Assembly: GCF_003473485.1 (NCBI RefSeq)
Contig: NC_053046.1
Location: 39,517,832 to 39,581,831, forward strand
DNA: 64,000 nt
Origin: Medicago truncatula
Taxonomy: Eukaryota; Streptophyta; Magnoliopsida; Fabales; Fabaceae
Direction: 5' to 3'
Under the pieces are notes generated by a model. That model was given only the letters and a program-made list of their open reading frames with translations. It did no database searches and was not told the DNA's origin. The translations under genes were made by a program, and so were the position numbers. Positions 13,001-25,400 of the stretch are shown here, piece by piece. The first letter of the stretch is position 1, and every line of letters starts with the position of its first letter.

Positions 13001-14994
13001 TACCTCTGGAGCAACATAATTTGGAGTTCCACATGTAGTATGGAGAAGTCCATCATCCTGTAAAGAAAATCATTTTGTAAGATATGAATCAACCGGTTTG
13101 ATGCATGAGAACTTCATCGAGTATAACAACCAAGAAAAGAAAAATTCAGAAGGCAATGGATCATGCTTACCCTAACTTGCTGGGAGAGTGCACTCAATCC
13201 GAAATCGGAGACTTTAAGGTTGCCATAAGCATCTAATAGCAAATTTTCTGGCTGCACAAAGTTCATGAATACCAATGAAATTTATGTTAAGAGTTTTTTT
13301 TTATAATTATATCAATACATTGTTCTGGCATCAGCATATATGAATGTCTGACAAATGGCTCTTACCTTCAGATCTCTGTGATAGACACCTCTGCTATGAC
13401 AATAATCAACAACATTTATAAGCTGCTGGAAATACCTACGCGCTTCAGGTTCACCCATCCGTCCATGGTTTACCTTCACAACAAATACTCCATTAGACAC
13501 GTACAATATTTTCCCCCATGCAGTTAAAGATGGAATTCATGTATTTTGATCCAACGCAACAACATTTAAAAAACCAACAGATTGTGATTGAATAAGAAAA
13601 TAAGGCTCATGATTTGCGGACTCCATATGTCACCAATTAATCACCATTTTGAACTGATTGAAAATGAAACAACAAGATTTCATTTACTCACAATTTTGTC
13701 AAAAAGCTCCCCGCCAGTCACAAACTCCAAAACAATATATATTTTTGTCCTGCTTCCCATGACCTGTAAACAAAAATGTTTCAACGTTAGAATCAGAATT
13801 TGACAAAATAATAAACTGTGTTGAGAATGAACTTGACTTCTCTTATTGCAGATTGACTTCCTAATAAAGTAAATTTTGTTTAGTTGGAAGGTATGCACTA
13901 GTGAAAATGCTAGAGGATACGCAAACAAGACAACACTATCATCAAATTTAGTATCTGCATGGTTAGTGAGATTAATGAAAAGAAATGTCATCATGTCAGC
14001 AACCTCATATAGTCGAACAACATTTGGATGCTTGATTAACTTCATGGTAGCAATTTCCCGCTTGATCTGAAAAAACACATTAAAACATATAAGAGACTTG
14101 ACTTCATCCTGTGAGGGTCTAAGTGTTTGTTTGAAATGAACAAAATTTGATGGAAATAAAAGATCATGCATGAAAACTGAATTTTGTTCCTTTGTTTTGA
14201 TGTACATAATAACGCAGAAAGAATAAATTTACATTTACATGTGGAATCCACACTCAAAATGGTTTCCACCCCCCCAAGGCGGAAGGAATGAAAAAGTTGT
14301 ACCCTGTATTCTTTTAATAGTTTACAGGATTGGCATATCAAACATTAATATTTATGTCATTTCACATATATCTTCTCATTTTATATACACAAATACAATA
14401 AACCAAGAGAAAAGAAAAGTTTTAACATTCTTCACTCTTAATTTCTAACCTGCCAAACAACTAAAAAATCATCTCATATTCTACTCTTATTCTTTCCGTC
14501 TACAATCATTATTTACACTTTCTTTCCGAAACCAAACAAAGTCTAAAGCAACTACAAATAGTTATGCAAAAGAATAATATGCATCTGAGTTCTGATGTCT
14601 AAAACCTCCTAATGATATGTTTAACAAAAGCTAGACTTTGTCAGAAAATTACTTAGCAAGGAAGTTTTAAATTGCGGTTGCCATTGCAGTTAGATCACAA
14701 TCATTGATATTACAGAAAAGAGCAGACAAGTGCAGCTCATACAGCAAACAATTATGTCATATAAATGTATGTTTTTCAAGAATTAAATGAAGCAAAAGGA
14801 CTAAGGGAATCTCCAAAAACCACCTGCTCAGCCATCTTGTGCTTGAGAACTTTCTCTTTGTCAAGAATCTTGAGAGCCACGGCTTCACCTGTCTCAGAGT
14901 TCCTTGCAAATTTCACCTTTGCAAATGTTCCCTCACCAATGGTCCTTCCAACCTCATAGATACCGACTCTACGCTTAATTTTAGGCTGACTCAT
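10051..14994 (-). CDS. CIPK3: CBL-interacting protein kinase, CIPK3-type (SnRK3 family)
   Basis: This is a Ser/Thr kinase activated by calcineurin B-like calcium sensors. In Arabidopsis CIPK3 acts in abscisic-acid, cold and salt responses. Fourteen exons join cleanly, every intron being phase 0: 14824-14994, 14004-14066, 13692-13763, 13366-13473, 13171-13251, 13004-13057, 12774-12899, 12594-12683, 11777-11899, 11569-11679, 10886-10999, 10733-10789, 10575-10649, 10051-10131. The product is 441 residues. Key sites are the glycine loop GEGTFAKV at 20-27, Lys42, HRD at 134-136, DFG at 154-156 and APE at 181-183. The NAF motif that binds CBL proteins lies at 312-314, inside [17 protein letters not shown] phosphatase-interaction region follows (RETRFTS). 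CIPK3 rather than CIPK9 or CIPK23 is chosen from [25 protein letters not shown] and [14 protein letters not shown]. No lesion was found. Several introns hold MITE-like repeats. Confidence 0.95.
11185..11512. repeat. MITE-like insertion in a CIPK3 intron
   Basis: The stretch opens with GGGTTGTTTGGTAACG and closes with the inverse CCAAACAAAGCTT, with repeated AAGCTAGCTTAT words between. It lies between exons 10 and 11. The pattern resembles short non-autonomous elements, but no target duplication was confirmed. Confidence 0.45.
12049..12261. repeat. MITE-like inverted repeat in a CIPK3 intron
   Basis: The left end is GGGTCTGTTTCGTTTAAGAA. The right end on the opposite strand reads GGGCCAGTTTGGTTTAAGAA. 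About 213 bp, non-coding, between exons 8 and 9. The termini match over about 20 bases with a few differences. Confidence 0.6.
12355..12515. repeat. AGCGGCTATAGCA-type repeat in a CIPK3 intron
   Basis: AGCGGCTATAGCAGCACTAT and the related AGCGGTGCTATAGCACTGTT recur around a TGTTGTCAAATAGCGG word. This style is common in short hAT-like plant repeats. It lies in the same intron as the 12049 element. Borders are uncertain. Confidence 0.4.
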
Positions 14995-16100
14995 TCTCTA
15001 CACCCTTTTAAGCTTTTCCGTAAACAGAAATTCTCCTCGCTTATTAGGAATCTCTACCTGAAATGCATATCAGAATTCAGTTCCTAAACTAATCCAAAAC
15101 TTAAACACTGAACAGCAATGTGTGTGTTTAGGAAAACAGTTTAATTCATGTATTAAGCAAATTAGCTAGTAATTTCAAATTTTAAGCAAAACAATAATTT
15201 GAGTCCAAGATGCAAACTATTTAAAACTATTCCTTCCTTTAAAAGAAATAATCACTAGTTTGGTGTAATCAGGTGCTAGTGTGATTTCACCAAACTCGCC
15301 GCCAATTCAGACATGCTCTAAGTACTAGAAAATTCTTAGAGATCCAACAACTTTCAACCAGCAATGCAGTTAGAGAGATCTAATTGATGCTAGATTTAAG
15401 TTGAAGAGAGAAAAATGAACAATTTTTGGTATGAGAAAAAACTTCAAAGTCTATCTTCTAGTAAATAATAAACCAGAATTCAGCTTGAATATGAAACATC
15501 CAGTCAATTTCAACATTACACACCAAAAAATCACAAACTTTAGACACTAGATTTGTATGAAAACCATCAATGTTCAAAAAGGTCCTTAGTTCAAAGATCA
15601 TTCATCATGAATTACTCACAAACATCAAACATCAATCACCAAAAAGGGTACTAATGAGACCCACCCCACAAAAAAAAAGACTCTTCAAATCAAAAAGACA
15701 AAAGGAAACCTCCAAAAAATCCTAAAAATTCAATTTTTAAAAGGATAAAATTGAACTTTATAGTAAAGTTGGAAAAATCAACATAAAAACAGCTCAGAAA
15801 ACCAATATATGATCCAAAGGGTTGCTGAAAAAGAAATAACAAACCAAACCAATCTTTTTTTTTTTTTTTTTTCAAATTCAATAACCAAACATGCTGCACA
15901 AGACAATAAGCTAATAAGCTATATATACAAAACATGAGAGAGAGAGAGAGAATACTTTGAAGAGATAAATGATATGGCAGTGGAAGGAATGAAGAGAAGG
16001 TTGATGAATATGTGCAGACTGTGAAGAAGAGTATATGTTTGGCTTTTGATTATGGCCAAAGGGTATAGTATAAGAGAATTTTGAGACAACAACTAACAAA
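14995..16100 (-). promoter_or_regulatory. CIPK3 leader with probable UTR intron, and promoter side
   Basis: Just upstream of the CIPK3 start a CATTTCAG acceptor (minus strand, about 15058) precedes a leader of about 60 bases. A donor after CTTCAAA near 15957 is followed by a (CT)n run on the minus strand. This implies a UTR intron of about 0.9 kb and a first exon between about 15958 and 16090. No coding sequence is present. Inferred from splice-like signals only. Confidence 0.4.
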
Positions 16101-17451
16101 ACCAGACAAAAAATCTTTGTGCCTAATTTTGCATTTTCATCAATGAATTATGGGAGAAAAAGCTACAACAGTTACACATCAGTGCTTATCTGGTTTTCAT
16201 AAAATGTTTGTCTTAAAAATAAATAAATAAAATATTTGTGGAAAAAAACATTGACAGATAGGAAAATATTTCTGAGGTTGTTGTTCTTAACAGTTCTGCA
16301 AAATCATAATTGTTTTGTGGTCACAAATGTTTCTGTACATCTCTTACAAGCTATATTGTGACACTTCAATACAAAAATTTGAGTTAAAATGGTGTGGTGC
16401 TGAATTGATTTGCAGTGAGAATATTATTTTATTTTTTGTCATTTGTTTTATAGTCTTTGATTTTGACCATTTTCTTTATTAGGTTGCTTTGGTTCAATGG
16501 TTTTTGACTTCTTGTTACTTGATATAGAATTTAACCATTGATTAGAATTATCTTTTGGTTATACACACTTTAAGAATTTTTGTTGATTTATATGTTATTT
16601 TTAAATTGATATCAACACTTATCTAAAAGAATTTTATTTTTTAAATATATTGAATAACCGATCTACATCGTCCTTATTACATACTAGATATATCAATTAT
16701 TTAGTGAACTTAAAACATAATTTTTTATTATATAGAGACTAGAGGGACTGAGGGAATATTATTTTATGAAAAGTATATTTTGACTTTTTTTTTTTTATAG
16801 AAAAGGGAAATATTTTAACTATTTATGGTAGGTAAAAAAAAGGTGGAATAATAATAAGGAGTCACGTGTATCATAAGTTCCTAAAAATAATAAAAGTAAT
16901 TTTTAGTCCTTGAAAGCAATAAAGTGGAAAAATTTAGTATATGTCTTTTTTACTTTATTTAAAAATTTAGTCCTTTTTTTTTTTGAGGGAATTAAAAATT
17001 TAGTCCTTAAAAGCAATAAAGTATGTTGTCACGGTACTAAATAATTATCTTTTGTTTAAGTATCTGTTCTAGATAACAAGTATCTCTGGTGACGGGTTCA
17101 TAATTTTTTAACAGTGGAGGCATCATATATAAAATTATCTTATACGATTTTTTATATTACGTAAATTTTGAATGATTTTTCATTTTTAATATCAATAAAA
17201 ATATTTTTTTTTTTTACATAAATAACTAAACAATCATGTTATATCTCACATAGTTTCACATATTCTTGATAATATTCATATTATCAAGAAAGAATTTGAG
17301 ATATGTGACCAAGAGAGAAATAATTTGTAATAGGTATGGGTTATATGATAAAAATGTTAACTATTGGTACATTATACTACTAAAAAAAAGTGTTTCTAAA
17401 TTTTTTGTGTTGGCACAAGCCCACACATGTGCCAACATGCATCCGTCCCTG
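16101..17451. other. Gene-free AT-rich stretch
   Basis: No gene is supported. A scrap resembling a hAT end (CAGTGGAGGCATCATATATA) starts near 17113, and GTTGGCACAAGCCCACACAT-like text near 17410 looks like other repeat debris. The rest is low-complexity AT-rich DNA. Confidence 0.45.
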
Positions 17452-17766
17452 CTCCAGTGGCGGAACCAGGGGGTGACAAGGGGGAGCCACATCCACCCTA
17501 TCTTAAAAATAAAAAGTAAAAATTTATACACTTAAAATTACCATAATGTCCTTCAATTAATATGAAAATTACCAATTAGTGCATGTATTATTAGTTCCGA
17601 ATCAATTATTGATGATTCTAAGTCACTCGGAAAGTGTAAAGTGTTTAAATTTTGAATGATCGATTTTTGGTTTATTACAACTTAAATGTGTTGTATGCAA
17701 TATGATTCATATATTTTAGTTTATTTTAATGGCGGCCATCTCATACTTTATTGTCTGACTCTGCCA
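17452..17766. mobile_element. Degenerate hAT-type MITE
   Basis: The left end carries CAGTGGCGGAACCAG, almost the 15-bp terminus of the hAT element at 60516. The right end on the opposite strand reads AATGGCAGAGTCAGACAA followed by a GGCCGCC word, which parallels the 60516 element inward of its terminus. No convincing 8-bp target duplication remains, so both borders are approximate. Confidence 0.45.
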
Positions 17767-19303
17767 TTAAGTGTTTCTTCTAATGCACTATTTAAGAGTT
17801 TCAAATTTAAAAATTATGTAAGGATTGAGGTTCGAACTTCAAACGCTCTACTTGTCAGCATTTCTCTTTCTTTATTCACCAAACAAAGTATTACCAAGGT
17901 ATGGATTATGATGTCTTTTTTCCTTTTCAAGAGTGAAACATTTTTTTTTTTCTCAAGAACTACTAAATTGAGTCGACTAAAATAACTCTTCACTCTAATT
18001 TTAAAAATAATTCATTTTTTTAATAACAAATCATATTCATTTTCTTAAATTATTATTCTCAAAAACATTCTTATATCGACATATCTTATCTTAAAATCAT
18101 TGTTATTGGCACTCATCATGTTATCACCAACAAAATACATCTTTAGTTTGACGATAAATTTAACAAATTCACAATAGTGTTATAATTTTGCCGAAACTTC
18201 AAAGTGTAGATTTTACGAAATTCATGCCAAAATAGTGTGATTCGGTCAATCTAGGTAATATGTGAAAAACTTTTTGGTTGGTTTGTGAATTAAACAATAA
18301 CAATGTATGTGTATAACTCAACTTCTTCTATATCATCTCTCTTGAAAAAATTGTTCGCATCTCCTCTTTATTTTGTTTTTTTGTCAAACCTTTTTCTGAC
18401 CTCTATCAAGTTTCTTCTAACATTAAAATCACATCCTTTGGTATTGTTTTCTCTCCAAAAAACAACGCAATGTTTCCCTTGCCCATCATAACCATTTCTT
18501 TTCTCTTCATCAACAGCAAGATAAGACAATTGGTTTTTTATTAAAGGTGATTTAATATGTAACATCCCTAGGGTAGGGCCAACCATAACTTGATTGGAAC
18601 CTTAAAAGATGAGTTTTATTTAAGAGTTCGGCATAAAGGTAAATAAAGTTTGATATAAAAAATTTCATTAAAAAATCAAATGAAAACTATCTAATAGATG
18701 CTACCCAAAACTTGAGTTTGGTCCATCAACAAGTGTTTTCTATATATTCGACCCCTGATAGTTTGATTAGGTTAAGGTGTCTTCGTTATAGTTGTAATTT
18801 GTTCATAGTTTTCATCTCATTTTTGTTTGAATTAAATTGGACATATTGTGACATGTTGGTAGGATACAAAACAAATCAAAATGTAGCAACTTCAATCAAA
18901 CAATTTAATTTAAGTGGTTAGTGAACTCTATCAAAGAACGAATCAAGTAAATAATTTATCTCAAATATTAAAGGATGATGTGGTTTATCATCGTTGAAGT
19001 TGTTCTAAAGACAACCTTAAGCTTAAGCTCAAATTATAGTCTAATAGACAGTCATGAATTCCACCATCAATAATACTTTAAAGTACCGTATTTTTATTGG
19101 TAGTGTGACTAGCAATGCATAAAATACAGGGTTATGCTAACCGGTATCCTTAAGGCAATGGTTAAGGAAATTAAAAAAAGAAAGTTTTAAGTTGAAAATA
19201 CCACTTTTTAGACTTTTGAGGAGTTGAATGCACAAGTTCCAATGCGAGATTACTATATTTGCTTCTTCCATCCCTCAAAAAAAAAAAAAAATATTCTTCC
19301 AAT

Positions 19304-19390
19304 GTCTCCGTGAGCTTAGTTCAGTTGGTAAGGACAACGCATAATATATGCAAGGTCCGAAATTTGAACCTCGGACACCACAAAAAAAAT
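19304..19390 (+). mobile_element. tRNA-derived SINE copy
   Basis: The A-box-like word GTGAGCTTAGTTCAGTTGG and the B-box-like GGTCCGAAATTTGAACCTC have tRNA spacing and are followed by an A run. Three further copies with the same head are at 27018, 36283 and 44964. Confidence 0.7.
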
Positions 19391-19740
19391 ATTTCTCCAA
19401 TAATATCCTACTAGGATTGTTTTCATGTGGATCTACATGGAGATGTCGTAGTTTAAAAAAATCTATTTAAAAGTCTATTTAACCAAAATGAACACACTAC
19501 AAAACATAAAATAAATTTCTTTTAGAAATATTAGGCCAGGCTGGTAAGTAAATATGAATAACTTTTTATTATTAATATTAGTAAGTATATTAGGTTTTAT
19601 ACTTTGGTTTAGATCATAAATTTTTCTAACCTTTTATGTAATTTAAGTTTATTAACCTAAATTAATTTTTCGTACATTTAAATTCATTATAAACTATAAT
19701 TGTGATATGATATTATATGTAGTCATATTTTCATTTATGC

Positions 19741-19865
19741 GTTCTCGCGAGCTTAACTCAGTTGATAAACACAAATGAACAATGCATTGATGCATATTAA
19801 AATTGAGTTTTGTATTGGTATATCAGCTCTATGTGTCTTGGATGTGACTCTGAAACAAAAAAACA
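19741..19865 (+). mobile_element. Degenerate SINE copy
   Basis: CGCGAGCTTAACTCAGTTGA is a clear head of the same SINE family. The B-box region is diverged, and an A run follows near 19855. Confidence 0.45.
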
Positions 19866-21219
19866 TTATACTTTTGGAGAATCAGTTTCTTTTTTTCTTT
19901 TAAGGGGTGTGCTGGTGCATCATCAATTTGAATCAATAATTTTCCACTTTACATTACATAGTTAATAGTGTGTGTGAATTTTTTGTTGCTAAGCTATTAA
20001 AAAAAAAAAAATCATTCAAGACAAGTTTCATAGTTAAAAAAAAAGACAGGTTTAATAGTTAATTGCCGTGATGCATTGTTATTCCAAATTCCAATATGTC
20101 GACACAGATCTTTCATGCCTTCTAAACGTACCATCTATTTCTATCACATGCCAAAGTATTTTTTTATATTTCAAATAATACGACAAAAATAATTATGATT
20201 AAAAAACAACAAATGATTCGATGCGACTGTTAGAAAATCCAATGCAAGTACTAAACAAAAATAATAAGATGACTTCTGGTGTACACTCATAAATTAAGGT
20301 GTATCGGTACTCCTGTTTTTTAAATTTATACACTACAGTCAATTTTATGAAATAAATAGTTATTTGTCGGCACTTATATCTCAGAAAAACACATCATTCA
20401 TTGTTTATAAGAATCATAATAAGTTTTTTTTACATATTATCGTATAAAATAATCAAAGTTCTCTATTACGAGCGATAAAAATTCAAAAAAAAAATCAATT
20501 TTAATTCATTGATGCTTTTGGTGAATACGATTTTAATCATTATAATTATAAATGATAAAAAATAATATTTTTGTTCAAAAAATAACTCATTTAACTATAA
20601 ATTTAAGAGTTTGGTGTACCAGTACACTCAAATATGTTAGGTGTACCGTATAATTTTCCAAATAATAAATGTTTAAGTAATTTTAAATGAGACTTGTGTT
20701 TCAGGACATTTTTTAATGATAGTTTTTTTTTTTTATAAGCATTTCTTCATGATAGCTTAATATATACAACCTACAACTTGGATAAAAAATAATTTAACCA
20801 CACTATCTCTTTTTTATTCTGAAAATGAGTATTCAGCATATATAAATATTTCTCGTATAATTGTGGTTGATTAAGATGTTTTTAATTGAGCACTAATAAA
20901 GAAGAGATGTTTAAATTAAATTGAGCACCTAGAGTATTAAAAAAACACGTCAAATCAAGCACAATATTAGTGTTGGAATGGTGTGAAAAGTGCAAGACTG
21001 GTTTCTGTCACCAAATAGACATTAAATTAGTATAAATAATTCAAATAGGGTGTTTCGATTTAAAATACAAACAGAAAACTGAAAGAGACCATAGATAAAA
21101 TAATGAAGAGAGTAATTTATAAAGAGAAACAAGAAAAAAAAATTGTTTAAGCGCTTCTTTAAAAAATAACATTGAAGACGAAAGAAATTATTAGTATTAA
21201 TTAAAACGACTCTAATGAT

Positions 21220-21691
21220 TAGAGCTGTCAAAACGGGCGGCCCGACCCGTTTAGGCCCGGCCCGGCCGGGCCAAGGGCTTTTAAGGGTCGGGCTAAAAAG
21301 CCCGGTTTGAATATGGGCTGCAAAAAATGAGCCCGAGCCCGGCCCTATACGGGCTCCCTGGCTAACGGGCCAGCCCTGGCCCGTATTTTTTCTTCCCTTT
21401 TTCATTCTTTTAAGTACGGAACATACATAAATATGTCGGGCTAACGGGCCAGCCCGGGCCCGTATCAGTCTCTCACACACACAGACCACAAAAAAAAAAA
21501 AAAGTTGTATTTTTTGCGGGCTTCCGGGCAGCCCGGAGCCCGGACGGGCTAGCCCTAACGGGCCAAGGGCTTTTACGGGCCGGGCTAAAAAGCCCTCTTC
21601 AATTTCGGGCTCCAATTATTCGGCCCAAGCCCTACATTTTATTCGGGCTTTCGGGCCGGCCCTTACGACCCGGCCCATTTTGACAGCTCTA
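21220..21691. mobile_element. GC-rich non-autonomous hAT element with perfect 8-bp target duplication
   Basis: The element starts TAGAGCTGTCAAAACGGGC and ends in the inverse with one change (GCCCATTTTGACAGCTCTA). CTAATGAT flanks it on both sides (21212-21219 and 21692-21699), an 8-bp duplication as hAT insertion makes. The 472-bp body is far richer in G and C than its surroundings and built from repeated GGGCTAAAAAGCCC, GCCCGG and ACGGGCCAGCCC words, so it can fold extensively. It encodes nothing convincing. Confidence 0.93.
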
Positions 21692-21820
21692 CTAATGATC
21701 ATTTTTCTAAAACATCATGATTTTATAATTTGAAAGAGTAATTCAAATGAACATTTGAAATAATAATCTTAAATGCTTAATAAAAATAAAAAGAGTGTTT
21801 TCACGAACATAACTTAGTTG

Positions 21821-22290
21821 GCAGACTCGGGTGTTGCTAGCAGCTTGCAAGATGCAGGAGGGTCGCATGTGCTTTCTTCTGCTAGGCAGTGGGCAAAATC
21901 GCATCATGGAAGACTTAAGTACAATATAGATGCGGCGTTTTCGGAAGTTTTAAATCGTGTTGGTGTTGGGTTATGCATCCGGAATGCTGCTGGAAACTTC
22001 ATTAAGGCAAAGACATTGTGGACTAATCCCATATGTGCACCGGAGATAGGGGAAGCGTTGGGTCTGCTACCAACAATTCATTGGATACATGAGCTACAAC
22101 TTTCAAATGTAGATTTGAGATGGATGCAAAGAAAGGTGTTGATTATTTTCGAGTTTGGAGCAATAGTGGACGAATGTAAAAGATGTTGTAATGTTTATTT
22201 CGAAAATTCTAAGGTGGAATTTAGTCGGAGACAAGTGAGTGAAGTCCCTCATACTCTTGTCAGAGAGGCCTTGTTCTCCCTATAAAAAAA
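21821..22290 (+). mobile_element. 5'-truncated LINE tail with RNase H pseudogene, 12-bp target duplication
   Basis: Only the 3' end of a plant LINE remains. Its text matches the RNase H domain often found at the end of such elements (KYNIDAAFSE, VGVGLCIRNAAGNFIKAKTLW, PEIGEALGLL). The catalytic Asp and Glu of the first two motifs are visible. The third motif is broken: near 22118 the frame shifts, and E-M-D-A-K is readable only one frame over. The piece ends in a TATAAAAAAA tail. ATAACTTAGTTG is present on both sides (21809-21820 and 22291-22302), a target duplication typical of target-primed reverse transcription. The flanks rejoin as a SINE-like sequence, so it landed in an older SINE. Confidence 0.85.
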
Positions 22291-22459
22291 ATAACTTAGT
22301 TGAGAGAGACTTCCAATATACGAAGTTTGAACCTCAAACTTCTCAATTATTCACTTTAAAAGAGTGAATTTCTTACACTTTTAAAATAGGTCTCACATTA
22401 AGTGTGTAGATTGCATGTATATAGATACAATGTTTTTGTATCTTATAATAATAATAATA

Positions 22460-25400
22460 ATTTTTTTTTTGAAGAAATCAAAATGAAATTATATAACACC
22501 AAACAGCAATACCCAAGCACAAGGTGTGCCTAGAATACCACTAAAATACAAGAGTTTAAGTAACAACAAACAGAGGTTTACACTAGGTAGTCAACCCCAA
22601 ACAAGCAAAAGGGTCGGACCACCATCTCTGCGTACCATAAGCAAACACAACTTTTTTAGCTTTCATCCACCCCAAAGATAACAATTTAACCTTATCTAAC
22701 AATTGAGGGACAGTATTAAAAGAATTATTGAAAAGACGGTTGTTACGCTCACTCCACAAAACCCAAGCACACAAAAGCCAAATAAGCTCCAAGAATGATC
22801 TTTTTGCTTTAGCAAACCCTGCCAAATGAGTAAACTGCACAAGATGGTCTGAAATGATGTTAGGGTCCACTCCTGAAAAACCAATCCAATCACGCACATG
22901 CTGCCACAAAGATGCAAATGTAGTACAAGATAAAAATAAATGACTGGTTGTCTCCACGTGACCACAACCAGAAACACATAAGATATCATCCGCGGGGACA
23001 ACCCCACGAATCGCCAGATTAGCTTTCGTTGGTAATCGATCTCGAATAAGCCGCCACGCAAAAACTGAAACCTTCAAAGGAACCTGAGGATGCCACACTA
23101 AATCAAAAGGTAATCCCATCTGCGAATCACCCCCAGACGTCAACAAATCATAGGCACCTCTCACAGAGTACCCCTCTGCAGTATCTGGAAGCCACTCCCA
23201 AAAATCTGAAACATTAGGAACCAAACAGATATCAAATAGTAACGCCCTACACTCCTCTAGTAAAAGCTCCTCCCAAGCCCACAAACTACGCCTCCACCTC
23301 CACCCCTCCCCATCCTGCTCCATACCCAAAGAGAACAAAGAGGCCACCGTAATGGTTTTATTCTCTGCTAAGTCAAACAAGCGGGGAAACCGCACACAAA
23401 GCGGAGTACCTCCAATCCATCTATGCAACCAGAACAACGTCGTCGTACCATCTCCCACCCTCCGTCTAATACTATCACCGAACCACCCTCCACCTGTGTC
23501 ACCAACGCCATCACGAATCCTACCTACCTCCCGCCACCACAAGGAAACACTCCGGCCCCCCACCTCCAACCTCCCACCTACTTCGCCATAACGGGCGACT
23601 AAAATCTGATACCACAACTCTTCTCTATCAACTAACATCCTCCAACACCATTTACCTAGTAAAGCAATATTAAACTCCTTCAATCTCCTAACCCCCAAAC
23701 CTCCAAACTCCTTTTTAGAACATAAAGAATCCCAACCTATCCAAGTAATTTTTCTACAATCCTCACTCCCACCCCAGAAAAAATTATTCAATAAAGATTC
23801 AATGGAAGAGATTATACCTGTTGGAGCTTTGAAGAAAGAAAGAGCATAGACAGGCAGAGATGTCAGAACTGATTTTAGGAGAGTCAAACGACCACCAAAA
23901 AGAGAGAAACCTACTATTCCAACCCGACAGTCTAGATTTAATGCGATTAACGATCGGTTCCCAAAACTGAAGTCTCCGCGGATTACCACCTATAGGCAGA
24001 CCTAGGTACAAAAAAGGAATTTTACCCACTTTACAACTCAACACCGCCGCTGCCTCAAACAACCATGAATCAGAAATATTAATACCCACCAACAAGCTTT
24101 TATTAAAATTTACTTTCAATCCAGACAAAGATTCAAATAAAACAAGAACAGCTCGAAGTGCCCTCACATTAGCCCAACTTTTTTCTCCTAATAAAAGAGT
24201 ATCATCCGCAAATTGAAGATGCGTCACCTCGACCTGATTAAGCGAACCAACCAAAAACCCCTTAAAAAATTATTCTCGACCATAGCTTTCATCAAAATAT
24301 TGAGTCCTTCAGCCGCTAGCAAAAACAAAAAGGGGGACAGAGGATCCCCCTGACGTAAACCTCTCTGAAAATGAAACTCATCAGTAGGGCTGCCATTAAC
24401 AAGAACAGCAGTAGTGGCAGTACTCACACACTCACAAATCCACTTCCGCCACAAAACCGGAAAAGACATGCCTTTCATAATCGAATCCAAGTAGTCCCAA
24501 TCAATAGAATCATAGGCTTTTTCGAAATCCACTATAAATAACATAAGCTCCTTCTTAGACTTGCGTGCCTCATCAACAACCTCGTTAGCAATAAGGATTC
24601 CGTCCAGAATTTGGCGATTTTTAACAAAAGCAGACTGAGTCTCCGCCACCACACTACTCATCACCAACCTCAATCTGTTAGCTAGCAATTTTGCTAAAAT
24701 TTTATACATACTTCCCACCAAGGATATCGGTTGAAAATCGTTTAACCTCTGAGGATTATCCACCTTCGGAATAAGAACGATGAAAGTAGCATTAATACCT
24801 TTAGCCAGCTTACCATTTCTATGAAACTCAGAAACGAACCTCATCACATCAACTTTCAGCTCATTCCAAAATTCTTTTATAAAACCAAAATTGACTCCAT
24901 CCGGACCTGGACTTTTAAAGCTATCACAATCCCAAATAGCCTCCTTAACTTCCCCCTCGGAAAAAGGTTTAATAAGACTACCTCCCTCCCCCACCGACAA
25001 AGTCCGGAACTGGAGATTAGAAATACTAGGTCTCTCCACATCCTGCGCCTTAAAATGCTGCGAAAAATGATTGAACACCGCCTGTCTAACCGGATGAACC
25101 CCTTCAATCCTCTCACCGTTAACCAGCACAGAGATAATAGCGTTACGTCGTCGACGCGAAGACAAAATAGAATGAAAATATTTAGAATTTGCATCGCCTT
25201 CACTAAGCCATTGATTCCTCGATTGTTGCCAACATATACTAGTATTCAACCTAGCCAAGGAATGCAGATTAGTCGAAACATCATGCAACTCTTTACAGTC
25301 GTCATCAGACATCACGTCAAATTCTCCTCTACCATCTAGAACCGCCAATCTCTCTTTCAATGCTGCGATTTTCGCTGGTAAATTTTGCGCGTGCGACACA

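Larger units (their letters stand above)
17767..21211. other. Gene-free repeat-bearing stretch
   Basis: About 3.4 kb without a supportable gene. Open frames are short and show no domain. SINE pieces are listed separately. The remainder is AT-rich with poly-T/poly-A runs. Confidence 0.5.

Noticed and set aside
21022..21615. A 197-codon open frame on the minus strand
   Set aside because: It runs through the GC-rich hAT MITE and its flank. The Pro/Gly/Ala-rich text is a by-product of the GGGC repeats and matches no family.
23352..23591. Pro/Ser-rich plus-strand frame
   Set aside because: Antisense of the LINE C-terminal region; no domain.
24821..25339. A 172-codon plus-strand frame
   Set aside because: Antisense shadow of the LINE reverse transcriptase.
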